Positions 1 to 14,440 of a stretch of DNA of 64,000 nt are shown in pieces. Each line of letters begins with the position of its first letter. The first letter of the stretch is position 1. The notes beneath the pieces were generated by a model. That model did not search any database and was not told the origin of the DNA. It saw only the letters and a program-made list of their open reading frames with translations. Both the position numbers and the translations under genes were made by a program. The stretch is from positions 496,001-560,000 of the forward strand of contig NZ_JALGQH010000001.1 of NCBI RefSeq assembly GCF_022810305.1, in the 5' to 3' direction. The stretch comes from Rhodococcus sp. ARC_M6. GTDB taxonomy: Bacteria > Actinomycetota > Actinomycetes > Mycobacteriales > Mycobacteriaceae.

Positions 1-365
1 CGAAGGCGGAGCGCGATGTCGCGGAGATCGACAAGATGATCGAGATCAAGATCAGCTACGACACCGATCCCGCAGCAGCTCTCGAGAACACCCGCTTCTG
101 GGCCCCGCTTTCACTCACCCCGGAGCAAAAGCACAGCATCGAAGACCCCATCGAGATGGAAGCTGCAGCCGACGCGTTGCCCATCGAGCAGGTCGCGAAG
201 CGCTGGATCGTGGCATCCGATCCGGACGACGCCGTCGCGCAGGTCAAGGCGTACGTCGACGCGGGATTGAATCACCTGGTGTTCCATGCGCCGGGCCACG
301 ATCAGCGACGGTTCCTCGATCTGTTCGAGCGCGACCTGGCTCCGCGGTTGCGCGCGTTGGGCTGA
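1..365 (+). CDS. fgd: F420-dependent glucose-6-phosphate dehydrogenase, C-terminal part (partial)
   Basis: The 5' end lies outside the window; the reading frame is open from base 3. Visible residues include [20 protein letters not shown], followed by [20 protein letters not shown] and a C-terminus ending in [17 protein letters not shown]. This matches my memory of the end of the luciferase-like (TIM-barrel) enzyme that oxidises glucose-6-phosphate and reduces coenzyme F420. The protein is cytosolic and supplies reduced F420. Identification is strengthened by the next genes, pta and ackA, which follow fgd1 in M. tuberculosis in the same order. A strong hairpin follows the stop, so the gene probably ends its own transcript. 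Confidence 0.9.
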   Translation, partial: KAERDVAEIDKMIEIKISYDTDPAAALENTRFWAPLSLTPEQKHSIEDPIEMEAAADALPIEQVAKRWIVASDPDDAVAQVKAYVDAGLNHLVFHAPGHDQRRFLDLFERDLAPRLRALG

Positions 366-390
366 TTCACTCCGAAGGCCGAAGACTCGT

Positions 391-427
391 AACGGCGTCT
401 GCCACTGACCGCGTGGCAGACGCCGTT
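391..427 (+). terminator. Rho-independent-type terminator after fgd
   Basis: A perfect 15-bp stem (391-405 pairs with 413-427) with a 7-base loop is followed by CGTCTTTTCC. It lies between the fgd stop and the pta start. Confidence 0.8.
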
Positions 428-497
428 CGTCTTTTCCCGTCGGTGTGCCATCCGTCCCTGACAGGATCGAACGGGCGCCACCACTAGGCTGTGGGGC

Positions 498-2582
498 ATG
501 TCGTCAGCGCCCGCAGCCGTGTCGAGTGTCTACATCGCTTCCCCCGAAGGTGATACCGGGAAGTCCACCATTGCATTGGGTGTCATGCAGATGCTGTGCG
601 CGAGCGTCGCCCGTGTCGGCGTCTTCCGTCCCATCGCCCGGTCCACCGAGACCCCCGACTACATCCTCGAGTTGCTGCTCGACCACACCACAGCCGATCT
701 CTCCTACAGCGACGCTCTCGGTGTCACCTACGAGCAGGTGCACGCGGATCCCGAAGCGGCTCTGGCAGATATCGTCGCGAAATATCACAATGTGGCCGAG
801 CAGTGTGATGCCGTTGTGATCGTGGGCAGCGACTACACGGACGTCGCCAGTCCGAGTGAGTTGAGTTTCAACGCCCGTATCGCAGCCAACCTGGGCTCCC
901 CGGTATTGCTGGCTGTCCGCGGGGCACGACGTAGTGTCGACGAATTGGCTCAGCTTGCTCAGTTGTGTGCCGGTGAGCTCGCGGCCAACCACGCACACCT
1001 CTTTGCCGTAGTTGCCAACCGTTGTGATCCGGACAAGCTCGACGAGGTCACCGAAGCTTTGTCCGGGCTGGGTGTCCCGACGTGGAGCCTGCCCGAGATT
1101 CCGCTGCTCATCTCGCCGACCATGGCCGAGTTGATGGAAGCGACGGACGGTGAATTCTATTCGGGTGATGCGGAATTGCTGCACCGTGAAGCGCTGAAGG
1201 TCATGGTCGGCGGAATGACAGCCGAACACATTCTCGAGCGACTCACCGAAGGAATGGTTGTCATCGCTCCGGGTGATCGCTCGGACGTTCTGCTGGCGTT
1301 GATGAATGCACATGAAGCAGAAGGGTTTCCGTCGCTGGCCGGGATCATCATGAACGGTGGGATCATCCCGCATCCCGCGATCGCCGCGCTGATGGCCGGA
1401 CTCAAACAGCGCCTTCCCATCCTGACGACGGCGCTCGGAACCTTCGACACCGCTAGTGCCGCAGCACAAACACGCGGACGAGTGGGAGTCGGCTCTCAGC
1501 GCAAGGTCGATACCGCGTTGAGCTTGATGGAGCAACACGTCGACGCGGAGGCACTTTTGGGCCGCATGGCGCTACCGATTCCGTCGGTGATGACACCGCA
1601 GATGTTCGAGTACAAGTTGATCGACCGCGCACGGCGCGATCGTAAGCACATCGTTTTGCCCGAAGGCGAGGACGACCGCATCCTGCGCGCTGCCGGCCGA
1701 GTACTGCAGCGTCAGGTTGCGGATCTGACAATTCTCGGAGACGAGGCGAGCATTCGACGCCGTGCCGCAGAATTGGGCGTCGACATCAGCGATGCTCGAA
1801 TCCTGGCACCCGCGCAGTCCGAGTACACGGAGCGATTTGCGCAGGAGTACACCGCGATTCGTGCGCACAAGGGCATGACGATCGAACGTGCCCGCGAAGT
1901 AATCGCCGACATCTCGTATTTCGGAACCATGATGGTGCACTTGGGAATTGCCGACGGTATGGTCTCCGGTGCCGCCCACACCACCGCGCACACAATCCGG
2001 CCGTCGTTCGAGATCATCAAGACCGCGCCGGGTGTGTCGACGGTGTCGAGCATCTTCCTGATGTGCTTGGCCGACCGGGTGCTGGCCTACGGAGACTGCG
2101 CTGTGGTCCCCGACCCGACGGCGGAGCAGTTGGCGGACATCGCCATTTCGTCCGCGCAGACGGCGGGTCAGTTCGGGATCGAACCGCTGATAGCAATGTT
2201 GTCGTACTCCACCGGGGATTCAGGGACCGGTGCAGACGTGGACAAGGTCCGTGCGGCAACCGCACTGGTGCGTGAGCGTCGACCGGATCTGTTGGTAGAA
2301 GGACCGATTCAGTACGACGCCGCTGTCGAGCAGAGCGTGGCGGACAAGAAACTGCCCGATTCTCTGGTCGCCGGCAAAGCGACCGTGTTCGTCTTCCCCG
2401 ACCTCAACACCGGTAACAACACGTACAAGGCTGTGCAACGCAGTGCCGGCGCCGTGGCCGTGGGCCCGGTGCTGCAGGGATTGAACAAGCCGGTCAATGA
2501 CCTTTCGCGTGGCGCGCTGGTCCAGGACATCGTCAACACCGTGGCCATCACGGCTATTCAGGCACAAGGAGCGCAGGCGTGA
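498..2582 (+). CDS. pta: Phosphate acetyltransferase (long, two-domain type)
   Basis: The 694-residue protein interconverts acetyl-CoA and acetyl phosphate in the cytosol. The N-terminal half carries a P-loop-like DRTGG/AAA-type segment (EGDTGKST, about residues 17-24), and the C-terminal half from about residue 365 is the PTA_PTB catalytic domain ([12 protein letters not shown], then [10 protein letters not shown]). Length fits the long actinobacterial and enterobacterial type. Its stop overlaps the start of ackA by four bases (GTGA), so the two are translationally coupled and form the Pta-AckA pathway for acetate activation or overflow. The ATG start at 498 is supported by the immediate beginning of the family homology ([13 protein letters not shown]). 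Confidence 0.95.
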   Translation: MSSAPAAVSSVYIASPEGDTGKSTIALGVMQMLCASVARVGVFRPIARSTETPDYILELLLDHTTADLSYSDALGVTYEQVHADPEAALADIVAKYHNVAEQCDAVVIVGSDYTDVASPSELSFNARIAANLGSPVLLAVRGARRSVDELAQLAQLCAGELAANHAHLFAVVANRCDPDKLDEVTEALSGLGVPTWSLPEIPLLISPTMAELMEATDGEFYSGDAELLHREALKVMVGGMTAEHILERLTEGMVVIAPGDRSDVLLALMNAHEAEGFPSLAGIIMNGGIIPHPAIAALMAGLKQRLPILTTALGTFDTASAAAQTRGRVGVGSQRKVDTALSLMEQHVDAEALLGRMALPIPSVMTPQMFEYKLIDRARRDRKHIVLPEGEDDRILRAAGRVLQRQVADLTILGDEASIRRRAAELGVDISDARILAPAQSEYTERFAQEYTAIRAHKGMTIERAREVIADISYFGTMMVHLGIADGMVSGAAHTTAHTIRPSFEIIKTAPGVSTVSSIFLMCLADRVLAYGDCAVVPDPTAEQLADIAISSAQTAGQFGIEPLIAMLSYSTGDSGTGADVDKVRAATALVRERRPDLLVEGPIQYDAAVEQSVADKKLPDSLVAGKATVFVFPDLNTGNNTYKAVQRSAGAVAVGPVLQGLNKPVNDLSRGALVQDIVNTVAITAIQAQGAQA

Positions 2583-3772
2583 GCGGCACCGTACTGGTCA
2601 TCAATTCCGGATCGTCATCCATCAAATTTCAACTGGTACATCCGGATACAGCGGAACTGGTGGCACACGGGCTCATTGAACGTATCGGTGAACCGGACGG
2701 GCACATCGTCTACAACCACAGCACCGGGGTAGTGGACCGCAACCTTCCCATTGCCGATCACCGCGACGGCCTGAAGTTGGTTCTCGACATAGTCGCCGAG
2801 GTGGGACGACCGCTGCGCGAAGCCGGCGTGATCGCCGTCGGCCACCGGGTTGTGCACGGCGGAAATGTCTTCTCGGCACCGACGTTGATCGACGACTCCG
2901 TAGTCGCGGCAATTGCAGATCTGTCCACCCTTGCGCCGCTTCACAATCCGGCCAACGTGATTGGCATCGAGGTGGCACGCGAAGAACTGCCCGACGTTCC
3001 CCACGTCGCTGTGTTCGACACCGCGTTCTTCCACACTTTGCCGGCTGCCGCGTCGACGTACGCGATCGACCGGGATGTAGCGAAAGCTAACCAGATTCGG
3101 CGCTACGGATTTCACGGCACGTCACACGAATACGTGTCCGGACGCGCCGCTGCCTTTCTCGGCAAGGATCCGGCCGAACTGAACCAGATCGTTCTCCACC
3201 TCGGAAACGGTGCTTCGGCCTCGGCGATCAAGGGCGGTAAGGCAATCGATACGTCGATGGGCCTCACACCGCTCGAAGGTCTGGTCATGGGAACCCGCAG
3301 TGGTGATATCGACCCCGGCATCATTTTGCATCTCAATCGAAACGCCGGAATGAAGGTCGACCAGATCGACGACCTGCTCAATCGCCGGTCCGGGCTCAAA
3401 GGGCTGTCCGGCGTCAACGACTTCCGGGCGCTTCTCGAGTTGGTGGAAGCTGGGGATCAGGACGCGAAGCTGGCCTACGACGTCTACGTGCACAGGCTGC
3501 GAAAGTACACCGGCGCCTACATTGTTGCGTTGGGCGGCGTCGACGTCATCACCTTCACCGGCGGGGTCGGGGAGAACAACATCGACGTGCGACGTGACAG
3601 CCTCGCGGGCTTGGGGCGTCTGGGCATCGAGGTCGACGACGCTCTCAATACGACGAAGAGTCGCGACGAGCGACGGATCTCGGCGGCGTCGTCGGCCACC
3701 GCAGTACTGGTTGTTCCGACCAACGAGGAGTTGGCGATAGCGCGCGCAGCACAAGCCCTGGTGTTTGGCTAA
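2579..3772 (+). CDS. ackA: Acetate kinase
   Basis: The 397-residue protein belongs to the ASKHA fold and converts acetyl phosphate plus ADP to acetate plus ATP, reversibly. Visible motifs are NSGSSSIKF near the N-terminus, [22 protein letters not shown] and HLGNGAS, and [11 protein letters not shown], which are the acetate kinase signatures and the phosphate-binding loops. It starts with GTG overlapping the pta stop codon by four bases. It ends five bases before the stop of the convergent pknG gene, leaving almost no room for a terminator between the two transcripts. Confidence 0.95.
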   Translation: MSGTVLVINSGSSSIKFQLVHPDTAELVAHGLIERIGEPDGHIVYNHSTGVVDRNLPIADHRDGLKLVLDIVAEVGRPLREAGVIAVGHRVVHGGNVFSAPTLIDDSVVAAIADLSTLAPLHNPANVIGIEVAREELPDVPHVAVFDTAFFHTLPAAASTYAIDRDVAKANQIRRYGFHGTSHEYVSGRAAAFLGKDPAELNQIVLHLGNGASASAIKGGKAIDTSMGLTPLEGLVMGTRSGDIDPGIILHLNRNAGMKVDQIDDLLNRRSGLKGLSGVNDFRALLELVEAGDQDAKLAYDVYVHRLRKYTGAYIVALGGVDVITFTGGVGENNIDVRRDSLAGLGRLGIEVDDALNTTKSRDERRISAASSATAVLVVPTNEELAIARAAQALVFG

Positions 3773-3777
3773 GGCCC

Positions 3778-7068
<3,291 letters not shown>

Positions 7069-7072
<4 letters not shown>

Positions 7073-8433
7073 TGGTACTCCCGCAATCTGGGCCAGAAAC
7101 CGATACAGATGCCGGCGACGGCAACTGCGGCCAGTGCCATCACTCCCGGAGCCGAGGCCGAGAGGACGCGTGAAGCATGGGAGATGTCGGTGCGGAGGTT
7201 CTCGCGGGCGTCGACAATTGCCTGCCAGAGAGCATTGTCGAGCACTCCGTATTCGGCGGCGGAATCTTGTTCTCCGTCACCGACCGTGATGCCCGCCGCG
7301 CCGGTGAAATCGCCGACGGCGAGACTGTCGGTCATCCGCTGATGCGCTGACACCCACTGATCGCGCGCATCGAGTGCCGTGGCAAGTACGTCGGCGTCGA
7401 CTTCGGAGCGTTCGTCACTCTGCAAGTTGCGAAGGATGGTGTCGACGTTGTTCACCTTCTCGATGAATACGGTGTTGTCGGCTTCGGTGGAATCGCGCCG
7501 AGCCAGACTCAGTGTTTCGACGGTCCGAGCCTGTTGCGCCATAATGCGCGCCCCGGTCAATTCATGCAACGGTCCGGCGCCGGCATCGAGTGCCCGGGCC
7601 GTGGTCGACGCCGAAATCAGCCCGACGGTGAGGACCCAGATCAGAGCCGCAGCCACGGACAGTGAGGCAAGGATCAACCCGAGATTGAACCGTCGTCGGC
7701 TGTGTTGTGCAAGCCGAATCTGCGTGGCGATCAACGCGGACAGTGCGAGCGCAAATGCTGCGACAGGCCACCAGGGTGGCCGTGCAAAGTCGTTCTGGAC
7801 CCCGGTTACCTGTGATTCCTGGGCCGAGTGCAGCTGCTGAGCCATCGGAAGGAGCGACGTCTGCATCAGATGTGACGCTTCGCTGAGATAAGCGGCTCCC
7901 ACCGGATTGCCCACCCGATTGTTGGCGCGGGCTGTTTCCACCAACCCGGTGTAGACGCTCAGATCGGCGGAGATGGTGGTGAGGGTGTTGTGGCCGACCT
8001 CGTCAGCACTGTCGAGTCCGGCTGCTGCGGTCACGATCTCAGCTGACGCTTCACCGATCGACTGGGTGTACCGGTTGCGGACCGCTGACGGCTCGATTCC
8101 TCCCCAGATGAAGGCGGTAGATGCCGCGGCGTCGGCCAGCGAGAGTGCGCTGTACAGGTTCTGTGCCGAGTTGGCGAGGGGTTCGGTTTCTTCCAGCACG
8201 TTGCCGAGGTGCGTTTGGCGGTTCCCGACGGTGGCGGCGGCCAACAATCCCGCAGCCAGGGTGAGGAGGATCAGGAGCACACCCAGCGATGTGAGGCGTC
8301 CGGGCGTCGACGCCATGAACTCACGAATTTCGTGTCGCAACACCGGTCGTGAGGTGCGGGGATCAGACGCGTCGACGTCGGGCGTCGGGCCGGTGGTTCG
8401 AGGCTCGAGGGACGGGGTCACTCGGTTGACCAT
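7069..8433 (-). CDS. glnX: GlnX-type transmembrane signalling protein
   Basis: The 454-residue membrane protein has four hydrophobic segments: one near the N-terminus (LGVLLILLTLAAGLLAAAT), two close together in the middle (ALALSALIATQIRL and ASLSVAAALIWVLTVGLI) and one at the C-terminus (VMALAAVAVAGICIGFW). Two long extracytoplasmic loops lie between them. This is the layout of the GlnX/Rv0412c family, the membrane partner that relays GlnH ligand state to PknG. I chose ATG at 8433 because AGAGAGGTG lies just upstream; an in-frame ATG at 8514 would add 27 residues without a comparable ribosome binding site. It is divergent from the Nudix gene at 8588. Confidence 0.85.
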
Positions 8434-8587
8434 CGAACACCTCTCTATCTCTGCGCTCACTGGTGAAGGACCGGCGAATTTCGGCGTCTTCGCGAGCATA
8501 TAAGTATGGTCCACACCTGCGGCTGATTGAACCGGTTAGTGTGGGTCGAAGGCAGAGTTATCCGAGTAGGTAGGGCGAGGGCAGTCG

Positions 8588-9145
8588 ATGCACGGTGACG
8601 GTGACGGTTGGTCGATCGGAGCGGACGGTACTCGGCATTGGGGGCGTCACGGCGCCGCCGGTTTGTTGTTGCGTGCCCCTGATCTAGACGGAACACCGAT
8701 GGTGCTGCTTCAGCACCGCGCGGCGTGGAGTCATCAGGGCGGAACGTGGGCGTTGCCCGGTGGGGCACGCGATTCACACGAGAGCACTACCCATGCCGCT
8801 GTTCGTGAGGCCCATGAAGAAGCTGGAATCGACGAGGCTGCTGTCCGGGTGCGCGGTGAGGTCGTGACCATGCGCGCCGAGAGCGGCTGGACCTATACGA
8901 CGGTGGTCGCCGACGTCGAACGTCCGCTGGACACGGTTGCGAATGGTGAGAGCACCGAGTTGCGGTGGGTGCGAGAGGAAGACGTCGATTTGTTGCCGCT
9001 GCATCCGGGCTTCCAGTCGGCCTGGCCTGCGCTGCGTACTACGGCCGTTTCACCGGAAGCGGGTGAAGGCGCTGGCTGCACTGTCTTGTTGCCGGACGGT
9101 GGGTTCGGCTGGGGCACCGGTGAGCAGAGGGTGTCACCGGCTTAG
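8588..9145 (+). CDS. mutT3: MutT/Nudix hydrolase (MutT3-like)
   Basis: The 185-residue protein has a complete Nudix box starting at GGARDSHESTTHAAV and continuing REAHEEAGI, matching GX5EX7REUXEEXGU. It should hydrolyse a nucleoside diphosphate linked to another moiety, with Mg2+. The position between glnX and thiE equals mutT3 (Rv0413) in M. tuberculosis. The N-terminus (GDGWSIGADGTRHWGRHGAAG) is typical of this subgroup. True substrate cannot be told from sequence; an oxidised nucleotide or dinucleotide is the family expectation. Confidence 0.9.
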   Translation: MHGDGDGWSIGADGTRHWGRHGAAGLLLRAPDLDGTPMVLLQHRAAWSHQGGTWALPGGARDSHESTTHAAVREAHEEAGIDEAAVRVRGEVVTMRAESGWTYTTVVADVERPLDTVANGESTELRWVREEDVDLLPLHPGFQSAWPALRTTAVSPEAGEGAGCTVLLPDGGFGWGTGEQRVSPA

Positions 9146-9156
9146 GAGTTCTCCGG

Positions 9157-9231
9157 GGGCACACTTGCCTGACACAGGCGAGGGTGCACTTGCGTGACAC
9201 AGGCGAGGGCGCAATTGCCCGACACAGACAA
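9157..9231. repeat. Three tandem 25-bp repeats
   Basis: Units begin at 9157, 9182 and 9207. They share the core ACTTGC..GACACAGGCGA (the third is more diverged: AATTGC..GACACAGACAA). They sit between the Nudix stop and a terminator hairpin. Confidence 0.75.
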
Positions 9232-9232
9232 G

Positions 9233-9261
9233 AAGGGTCGGACTCGTGGAGTCCGACCCTT
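9233..9261. terminator. Bidirectional terminator between mutT3 and the 42-residue peptide gene
   Basis: A perfect 13-bp stem (AAGGGTCGGACTC, loop GTG) runs from 9233 to 9261. It lies between two convergent genes, so it can serve both. Confidence 0.8.
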
Positions 9262-9298
9262 TCCTGTGACAGTTCTGGCTGGGGAGCCAAAACGTTGC

Positions 9299-9427
9299 TC
9301 AGCTGAGCGCGCTGGCCGCCGTGATGAAGGAAATCGCGGTGACGCCGAGCTTGAAGAGATCGTTGAGGGTCTTGATGTCGAGGGGGTCGATCGAGCCGAG
9401 TGAGCCGGTGAAGGATTCGGATCCCAT
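9299..9427 (-). CDS. 42-residue hydrophobic/amphipathic peptide (candidate small mycomembrane peptide)
   Basis: The gene begins with ATG at 9427, preceded by AAGGAG at ideal distance, and encodes 42 residues starting MGSESFTGSLGSIDPLDI and ending GVTAISFITAASALS. There is no signal peptide or positively charged N-terminus. It has a Ser/Thr/Gly-rich start and a hydrophobic C-terminal half. The GSID motif recurs in the 39-residue peptide at 55545-55664 (FGSIDLVG), and SID recurs in the 40- and 64-residue peptides of that operon. A good promoter lies upstream at 9473-9501. Function is unknown; by analogy with PorA/PorH of Corynebacterium it could be a channel or envelope peptide (inference). Confidence 0.7.
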   Translation of the reverse strand: MGSESFTGSLGSIDPLDIKTLNDLFKLGVTAISFITAASALS

Positions 9428-9472
9428 GGAAACTCCTTGGTAGATGGTTAGCTAGGAATAAGCTACATCAGG

Positions 9473-9501
9473 ATGTTATTCGACCGTGACACGAATGACA
9501 A
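9473..9501 (-). promoter_or_regulatory. Promoter for the 42-residue peptide gene
   Basis: Read on the minus strand, TTGTCA (9501-9496) and TAACAT (9478-9473) are separated by exactly 17 bases, a housekeeping-like promoter about 45 bases before the start codon. A TTTGGAC direct repeat with a 2-base spacer lies about 20 bases upstream, near 9523-9538, and could bind a regulator. Confidence 0.55.
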
Positions 9502-9622
9502 TTCTGTGGCAAAAATCACATATTTGGACTATTTGGACCGTGAATCGGACAAATGAACGGTTGTTTCCTTGTAATTGGCTACAAGATGAACAGGTGGTAA
9601 CGGTTTGAGAGCTGAAAGGTAA

Positions 9623-10315
9623 CTAGATCGACATCATGTCGGAGAGTCGACGCGCAGCAGCCTGTGGATCGGCCGCGTCCGTGATTGCCCGAACAACAAC
9701 GATCTTTCTCGCCCCAGCAGCCAGAACCTCGGAGACTCGCTCTTCGTCGATGCCGCCGATCGCGAACCACGGACGTGACGGGTTCGCGTCGGCAGTGGAT
9801 CGAACCAGGTCCAGCCCGGCCGCGCTGCGATTCGGCTTGGTCGGTGTCGCCCACACCGGACCCGTACAGAAATAGTCGACGCCCTCTTCGATCGCGGCCA
9901 AGCTGGCTTGCGCGCGCGAGCTGGTGGAGCGGCCGATGATCACGTCGTCGCCGACAACGGTGCGCGCATAGGGGACGGGGATATCGTTCTGGCCGAGGTG
10001 CAAGACGTCGGCGCCGGAGGCCAAAGCCAGGTCAGCACGGTCGTTGACGGCCAGGAGTGCCCCGTGACGCTTCGCGGCAGCAGCAAGAATCCCCAGCGCT
10101 ACCAGCTCGTCCTTGGCCTCGAGCGGGCCGAATTCGCGCTCGCCCGCGGAACCTTTGTCCCGAAGTTGAATGATGTCGACACCACCCGACAGGGCGGCCT
10201 CCGCGAACTGCGCGAGGTCGCCTTTGTCGCGACGCGCATCGGTGCACAGGTACAGCCGTGCTGCTGCCAGGCGTTCGCGCCGGTCGGTGACGTTACTGGG
10301 ATGTGTGGGGTGCAC
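9623..10315 (-). CDS. thiE: Thiamine-phosphate synthase
   Basis: The 230-residue TIM-barrel enzyme joins HMP-pyrophosphate and thiazole phosphate to thiamine monophosphate. Visible motifs are [50 protein letters not shown] and PWFAIGGI, which form the substrate and pyrophosphate-binding loops. It is divergent from the riboswitch-controlled thiO-thiS-thiG operon, as in M. tuberculosis. The minus-strand promoter must lie within or overlap the region carrying the plus-strand riboswitch leader. Confidence 0.94.
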   Translation of the reverse strand: MHPTHPSNVTDRRERLAAARLYLCTDARRDKGDLAQFAEAALSGGVDIIQLRDKGSAGEREFGPLEAKDELVALGILAAAAKRHGALLAVNDRADLALASGADVLHLGQNDIPVPYARTVVGDDVIIGRSTSSRAQASLAAIEEGVDYFCTGPVWATPTKPNRSAAGLDLVRSTADANPSRPWFAIGGIDEERVSEVLAAGARKIVVVRAITDAADPQAAARRLSDMMSI

Positions 10316-10348
10316 GGAGCAAACGGTAGCCTCTAGGGAGCAAGGTTC

Positions 10349-10474
10349 GACACGGGAGTCCCGAAACTGCGCTGTCGCATTTGGTGCGACAGGCGAAGTT
10401 CGTGGGGTTGAGAGGGGATCGCGGTAGATCCCGACCGTCAGACCTGACCCGGATCATGCCGGCGCAGGAAGCGG
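10349..10474 (+). ncRNA. TPP riboswitch (THI element)
   Basis: The leader contains the conserved thi-box elements in order: ACACGGGAGTCCCGAAA, an extra stem (CTGTCGCA..TGCGACAG), GGTTGAGAGGG, GACCGTCAGACCTGACCCGG and ATCATGCCGGCGCAGGAAG. The 3' end runs into the GGAGG ribosome binding site of thiO at about 10473-10477, so ligand binding probably hides the site and blocks translation. This is the usual actinobacterial arrangement. The expanded P3-side stem is the only unusual part. Confidence 0.9.
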
Positions 10475-10486
10475 AGGTGGAGTTAC

Positions 10487-11562
10487 ATGAGCACACAGAC
10501 ACGCTCGGTCGCGGTGGTCGGCGGGGGAGTCATCGGACTATCCATTGCCTGGCACGCGGCGCGCGACGGATGGGCAGTGCAGCTGTACGACCCCGCCGTC
10601 GGAACCGGCGCCTCCTGGGTAGCTGGTGGAATGCTGGCACCTTTGTCCGAAGGGTGGCCCGGAGAAGAGACAGCGCTGACTATCGGGGCGGCTTCGCTTG
10701 CACGGTGGCCGGAGTTCGGCGCGAGGCTCGAGAAGTTCGGACCGTCGGTGTTCACCGGCGACACTTCACTCACTGTCGCGTTGGACAGCGCCGACGCCCA
10801 GGACTTGAACACCATCGCCGAATGGGTAAGCGCACAAGGGCACGAACTCCAGGTCCTCAGCCGCAGCCAGATCCGCGAACTCGAACCCATGCTCGGCCGG
10901 GGAATCAGATCGGGACTCATGGCTGTCGGTGAATCCGCCGTCGACAACCGAGCACTGCTGACGGCATTGCAGGCGGCCTGTATCGCATCCGGCGTCGAAC
11001 TCATCGAACGTGAAGTGCACGACCTTGCCGAACTCGACACAGATCAGATTGTCCTGACGGCGGGGATCGCCTCACCCAAGCTCTGGCCCGGACTGCCGGT
11101 TCGGCCGGTCAAAGGCGAAATTCTGCGTCTACGCGGTAGGCCCGGAGTGACGCCGGCGCCAAGCCGGACCATCCGCGGAAGCGTCCACGGGCGGCCCGCG
11201 TACCTGGTGCCCCGCGGCGACGGAATCGTGGTCGGCGCAACACAATACGAATCCGGCGACGACACGCAGGTGACGATGGCGGGCGTGCGCGATCTGATCA
11301 ACGACGCCGAAGCGCTGATGCCGGCGATCGGTGAATACGAACTGTACGAATGTGCTGCAGGCTTGCGTCCCATGACGCCGGACAACCTGCCGTTGATCGG
11401 ACGCGTATCCGAGCGTGTCGTCGTCTCCACCGGACACGGCCGCAACGGAATACTCCTGACGCCGGTCACGGCAGACGCAACACTCGCATTACTGAACGGC
11501 ACATCTTTGGTCGAGGTAAAAGGAACCGAACCTCAACGGTTCGGAACCGGTAAGGAAATTTC

Positions 11563-11566
<4 letters not shown>
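10487..11566 (+). CDS. thiO: Glycine oxidase ThiO
   Basis: The 359-residue FAD-dependent amine oxidase (DAO family) makes iminoglycine (dehydroglycine) for thiazole synthesis. The N-terminal dinucleotide-binding motif is VAVVGGGVIGLSIAWHAA, and the C-terminal FAD-binding part includes CAAGLRPMTPDNLPLIGR and STGHGRNGILLTP. Its GGAGG ribosome binding site is embedded in the TPP riboswitch. The stop overlaps the thiS start by four bases. Confidence 0.94.
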
Positions 11567-12523
<957 letters not shown>

Positions 12524-12630
12524 GGGTTTTGTCAGGGTGGTCCCCAGGGTCGGTGTCGTACCTGGGTACCACTGCGGACTAGACCTGTGGACGATGCGCG
12601 GACGGCATCGGATCGGGCATAGTTCACCCC

Positions 12631-13581
12631 ATGATTGAACTGAGGGGATTGACCAAGGTTTACGGTCCGACAAAAGCGGTGGACGATCTGACGTTCACCG
12701 TCCGTCCCGGCATCGTCACGGGGTTCCTCGGACCCAACGGTGCCGGCAAGTCCACCACGATGCGGATGATCCTGGGATTGGATCAGCCGACGTCGGGGCA
12801 GGCTCTGATCGACGGCAAGAAGTACCGCGATCTGAAGGATCCGCTGCGTACCGTCGGGGCTTTGCTCGATGCGAAGTGGGTTCATCCCAATCGCAGTGCC
12901 CGTGCGCACTTGCAGTGGATGGCAGCGTCGAACGGGATCCCGATGTCCCGCGTCGACGAGGTTCTCGCCCTGGTGGGACTGTCCGAGGTAGCGGGAAAGA
13001 AGGCCGGCGGATTCTCGCTCGGTATGTCTCAGCGACTCGGCCTGGCCGGTGCGTTGCTGGGTGACCCGAAGGTGCTGTTGTTCGACGAGCCGGTCAACGG
13101 TCTCGATCCGGAGGGCATCGTCTGGATCCGTAAGTTCATGCAGAGTTTGGCTGCCGAGGGACGTACGGTTCTGGTATCGAGCCACCTTCTGTCGGAAATG
13201 GCTTTGACCGCAGAACAATTGGTTGTCATCGGCCGTGGCCGGTTGATTTCGGATTCGACTGTCGCGGAGTTCGTGGACCGCTCGTCCGAGTCGACAGTGC
13301 GCGTGCGCAGTCCTCAGCTCGATGCGTTGCGCAGCGTGCTGACGTCGCAGGGTTTGACTGTGCGCGAAGACGGTTCGAGTGTTGTTCCGGCGTTGGTCGT
13401 TGTCGATTCCACCACCGAAATCGTGGGCAGCTTGGCCGGTGCACAGGGAATTGTGTTGCACGAGTTGGCTGCTCAGCGCGGATCGTTGGAGGAAGCGTTC
13501 ATGAAGTTGACCGGTGACGATGTCCAATATCACGCGACCGTTGCCGACGGCGCTCAGAAGGTTATGGGAGGTGCACTGTAA
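12631..13581 (+). CDS. ABC transporter ATP-binding protein
   Basis: The 316-residue ATPase has Walker A GPNGAGKST (34-42), signature FSLGMSQRLG, Walker B VLLFDEPVNGLDPEG and the switch histidine in SSHLLSEM. The sequence is of the drug/antibiotic exporter (CcmA/DrrA-like) type with a C-terminal extension of about 90 residues. It pairs with the membrane protein that begins at its last base. The substrate is unknown. It starts about 100 bases after thiG behind a weak hairpin (12537-12572), so it is probably a separate unit. Confidence 0.9.
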   Translation: MIELRGLTKVYGPTKAVDDLTFTVRPGIVTGFLGPNGAGKSTTMRMILGLDQPTSGQALIDGKKYRDLKDPLRTVGALLDAKWVHPNRSARAHLQWMAASNGIPMSRVDEVLALVGLSEVAGKKAGGFSLGMSQRLGLAGALLGDPKVLLFDEPVNGLDPEGIVWIRKFMQSLAAEGRTVLVSSHLLSEMALTAEQLVVIGRGRLISDSTVAEFVDRSSESTVRVRSPQLDALRSVLTSQGLTVREDGSSVVPALVVVDSTTEIVGSLAGAQGIVLHELAAQRGSLEEAFMKLTGDDVQYHATVADGAQKVMGGAL

Positions 13582-14351
13582 TGGCTGTTCTCAGTGCTGA
13601 ACGAATCAAGATCACCACGACCAAATCGCCCCTGTGGTGCACGATCATCATCATCATCCTCGGCCTCGGATTTGCGGCCATCATGGGCACGGTGTCGAAG
13701 TCGGCTCTGAACTCGACGGAAATGCAGGGGCCGCCCGACCTCGACATCTCTCTCGCAACCGCCGGCATCTCGGGTTTCGGCATGATGGTTCTGATGATCA
13801 TGGCCGCCCTCGCGATCACCAGTGAGTACCGTTTCGGGACCATCCGCACCACATTCCAAGCGGTTCCGAACCGGGCTTCCGTGCTCATTGCCAAAGCCGG
13901 TTTGATCGGTGTCTTCGGTGCTCTCCTGACCTTCGTCCTGTCGTTCGGCGCTTACGCAATGGCCAAGGTCCTCGCGGGACCGGACGCCGGCGCCGCACTG
14001 ACCCTGTCGAGCGGTGACGACTGGCGTGCCATTTACGGCCTCGCGATCATCTCGTTCTTCAGTGTGGTTCTGTCGGTGGCAGTCGGAGCGATCATTCGCC
14101 AGTCGGCCGGCGCGATCGCCCTGCTCCTGCTGTGGCCCCTGCTCATCGAGAGCCTGTTCGGTCTGTTCGGCAGTGTCGGCGAAAAGATCACCCCGTTCCT
14201 GCCGTTCGTGAATGCGAACCACTTCATGAGTTCCGGATCGTCGAGTATCGACTTCCACTGGGGACCGTGGGGAAGCCTGCTCTACTTCGCAGCTTTCACT
14301 CTGGTGGTCTTCGGTGTCAGCGTTGTCCTGGTAAACAAGCGCGACGCCTGA
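13581..14351 (+). CDS. ABC transporter permease
   Basis: The 256-residue protein has about six hydrophobic segments (for example TIIIIILGLGFAAIMG, FGMMVLMIMAALAI, FFSVVLSVAVGAII, AIALLLLWPLLIESL and FAAFTLVVFGVSVVLV) and belongs to the ABC-2 permease type. The motif EYRFGTIRTTF after the second segment is common in this class. The ATG overlaps the last base of the ATPase stop, so both should be co-translated. A strong terminator follows. Confidence 0.88.
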   Translation: MAVLSAERIKITTTKSPLWCTIIIIILGLGFAAIMGTVSKSALNSTEMQGPPDLDISLATAGISGFGMMVLMIMAALAITSEYRFGTIRTTFQAVPNRASVLIAKAGLIGVFGALLTFVLSFGAYAMAKVLAGPDAGAALTLSSGDDWRAIYGLAIISFFSVVLSVAVGAIIRQSAGAIALLLLWPLLIESLFGLFGSVGEKITPFLPFVNANHFMSSGSSSIDFHWGPWGSLLYFAAFTLVVFGVSVVLVNKRDA

Positions 14352-14359
14352 GTCTGAAA

Positions 14360-14408
14360 AACAAGTTCGAGCCCGGTGCGAATTTCTTGCACCGGGCTCG
14401 AACTTGTT
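14360..14408 (+). terminator. Strong terminator after the ABC transporter operon
   Basis: A perfect 20-bp stem (14360-14379 with 14389-14408) with a 9-base loop. It is the longest perfect terminator stem that I saw in the window. Confidence 0.85.
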
Positions 14409-14440
14409 TCCGGTCGCTTCCTCGCGGCTATCCTCCGAGC

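Noticed and set aside
12537..12572. Possible terminator after thiG
   Set aside because: The stem GTGGTCCCCAGG/CCTGGGTACCAC is interrupted and has no T-run, so it was not listed as a feature.
14132..14440. In-frame extension of the M28 peptidase upstream of ATG 14441
   Set aside because: It would overlap the ABC permease gene and the terminator; the signal peptide begins at 14441.
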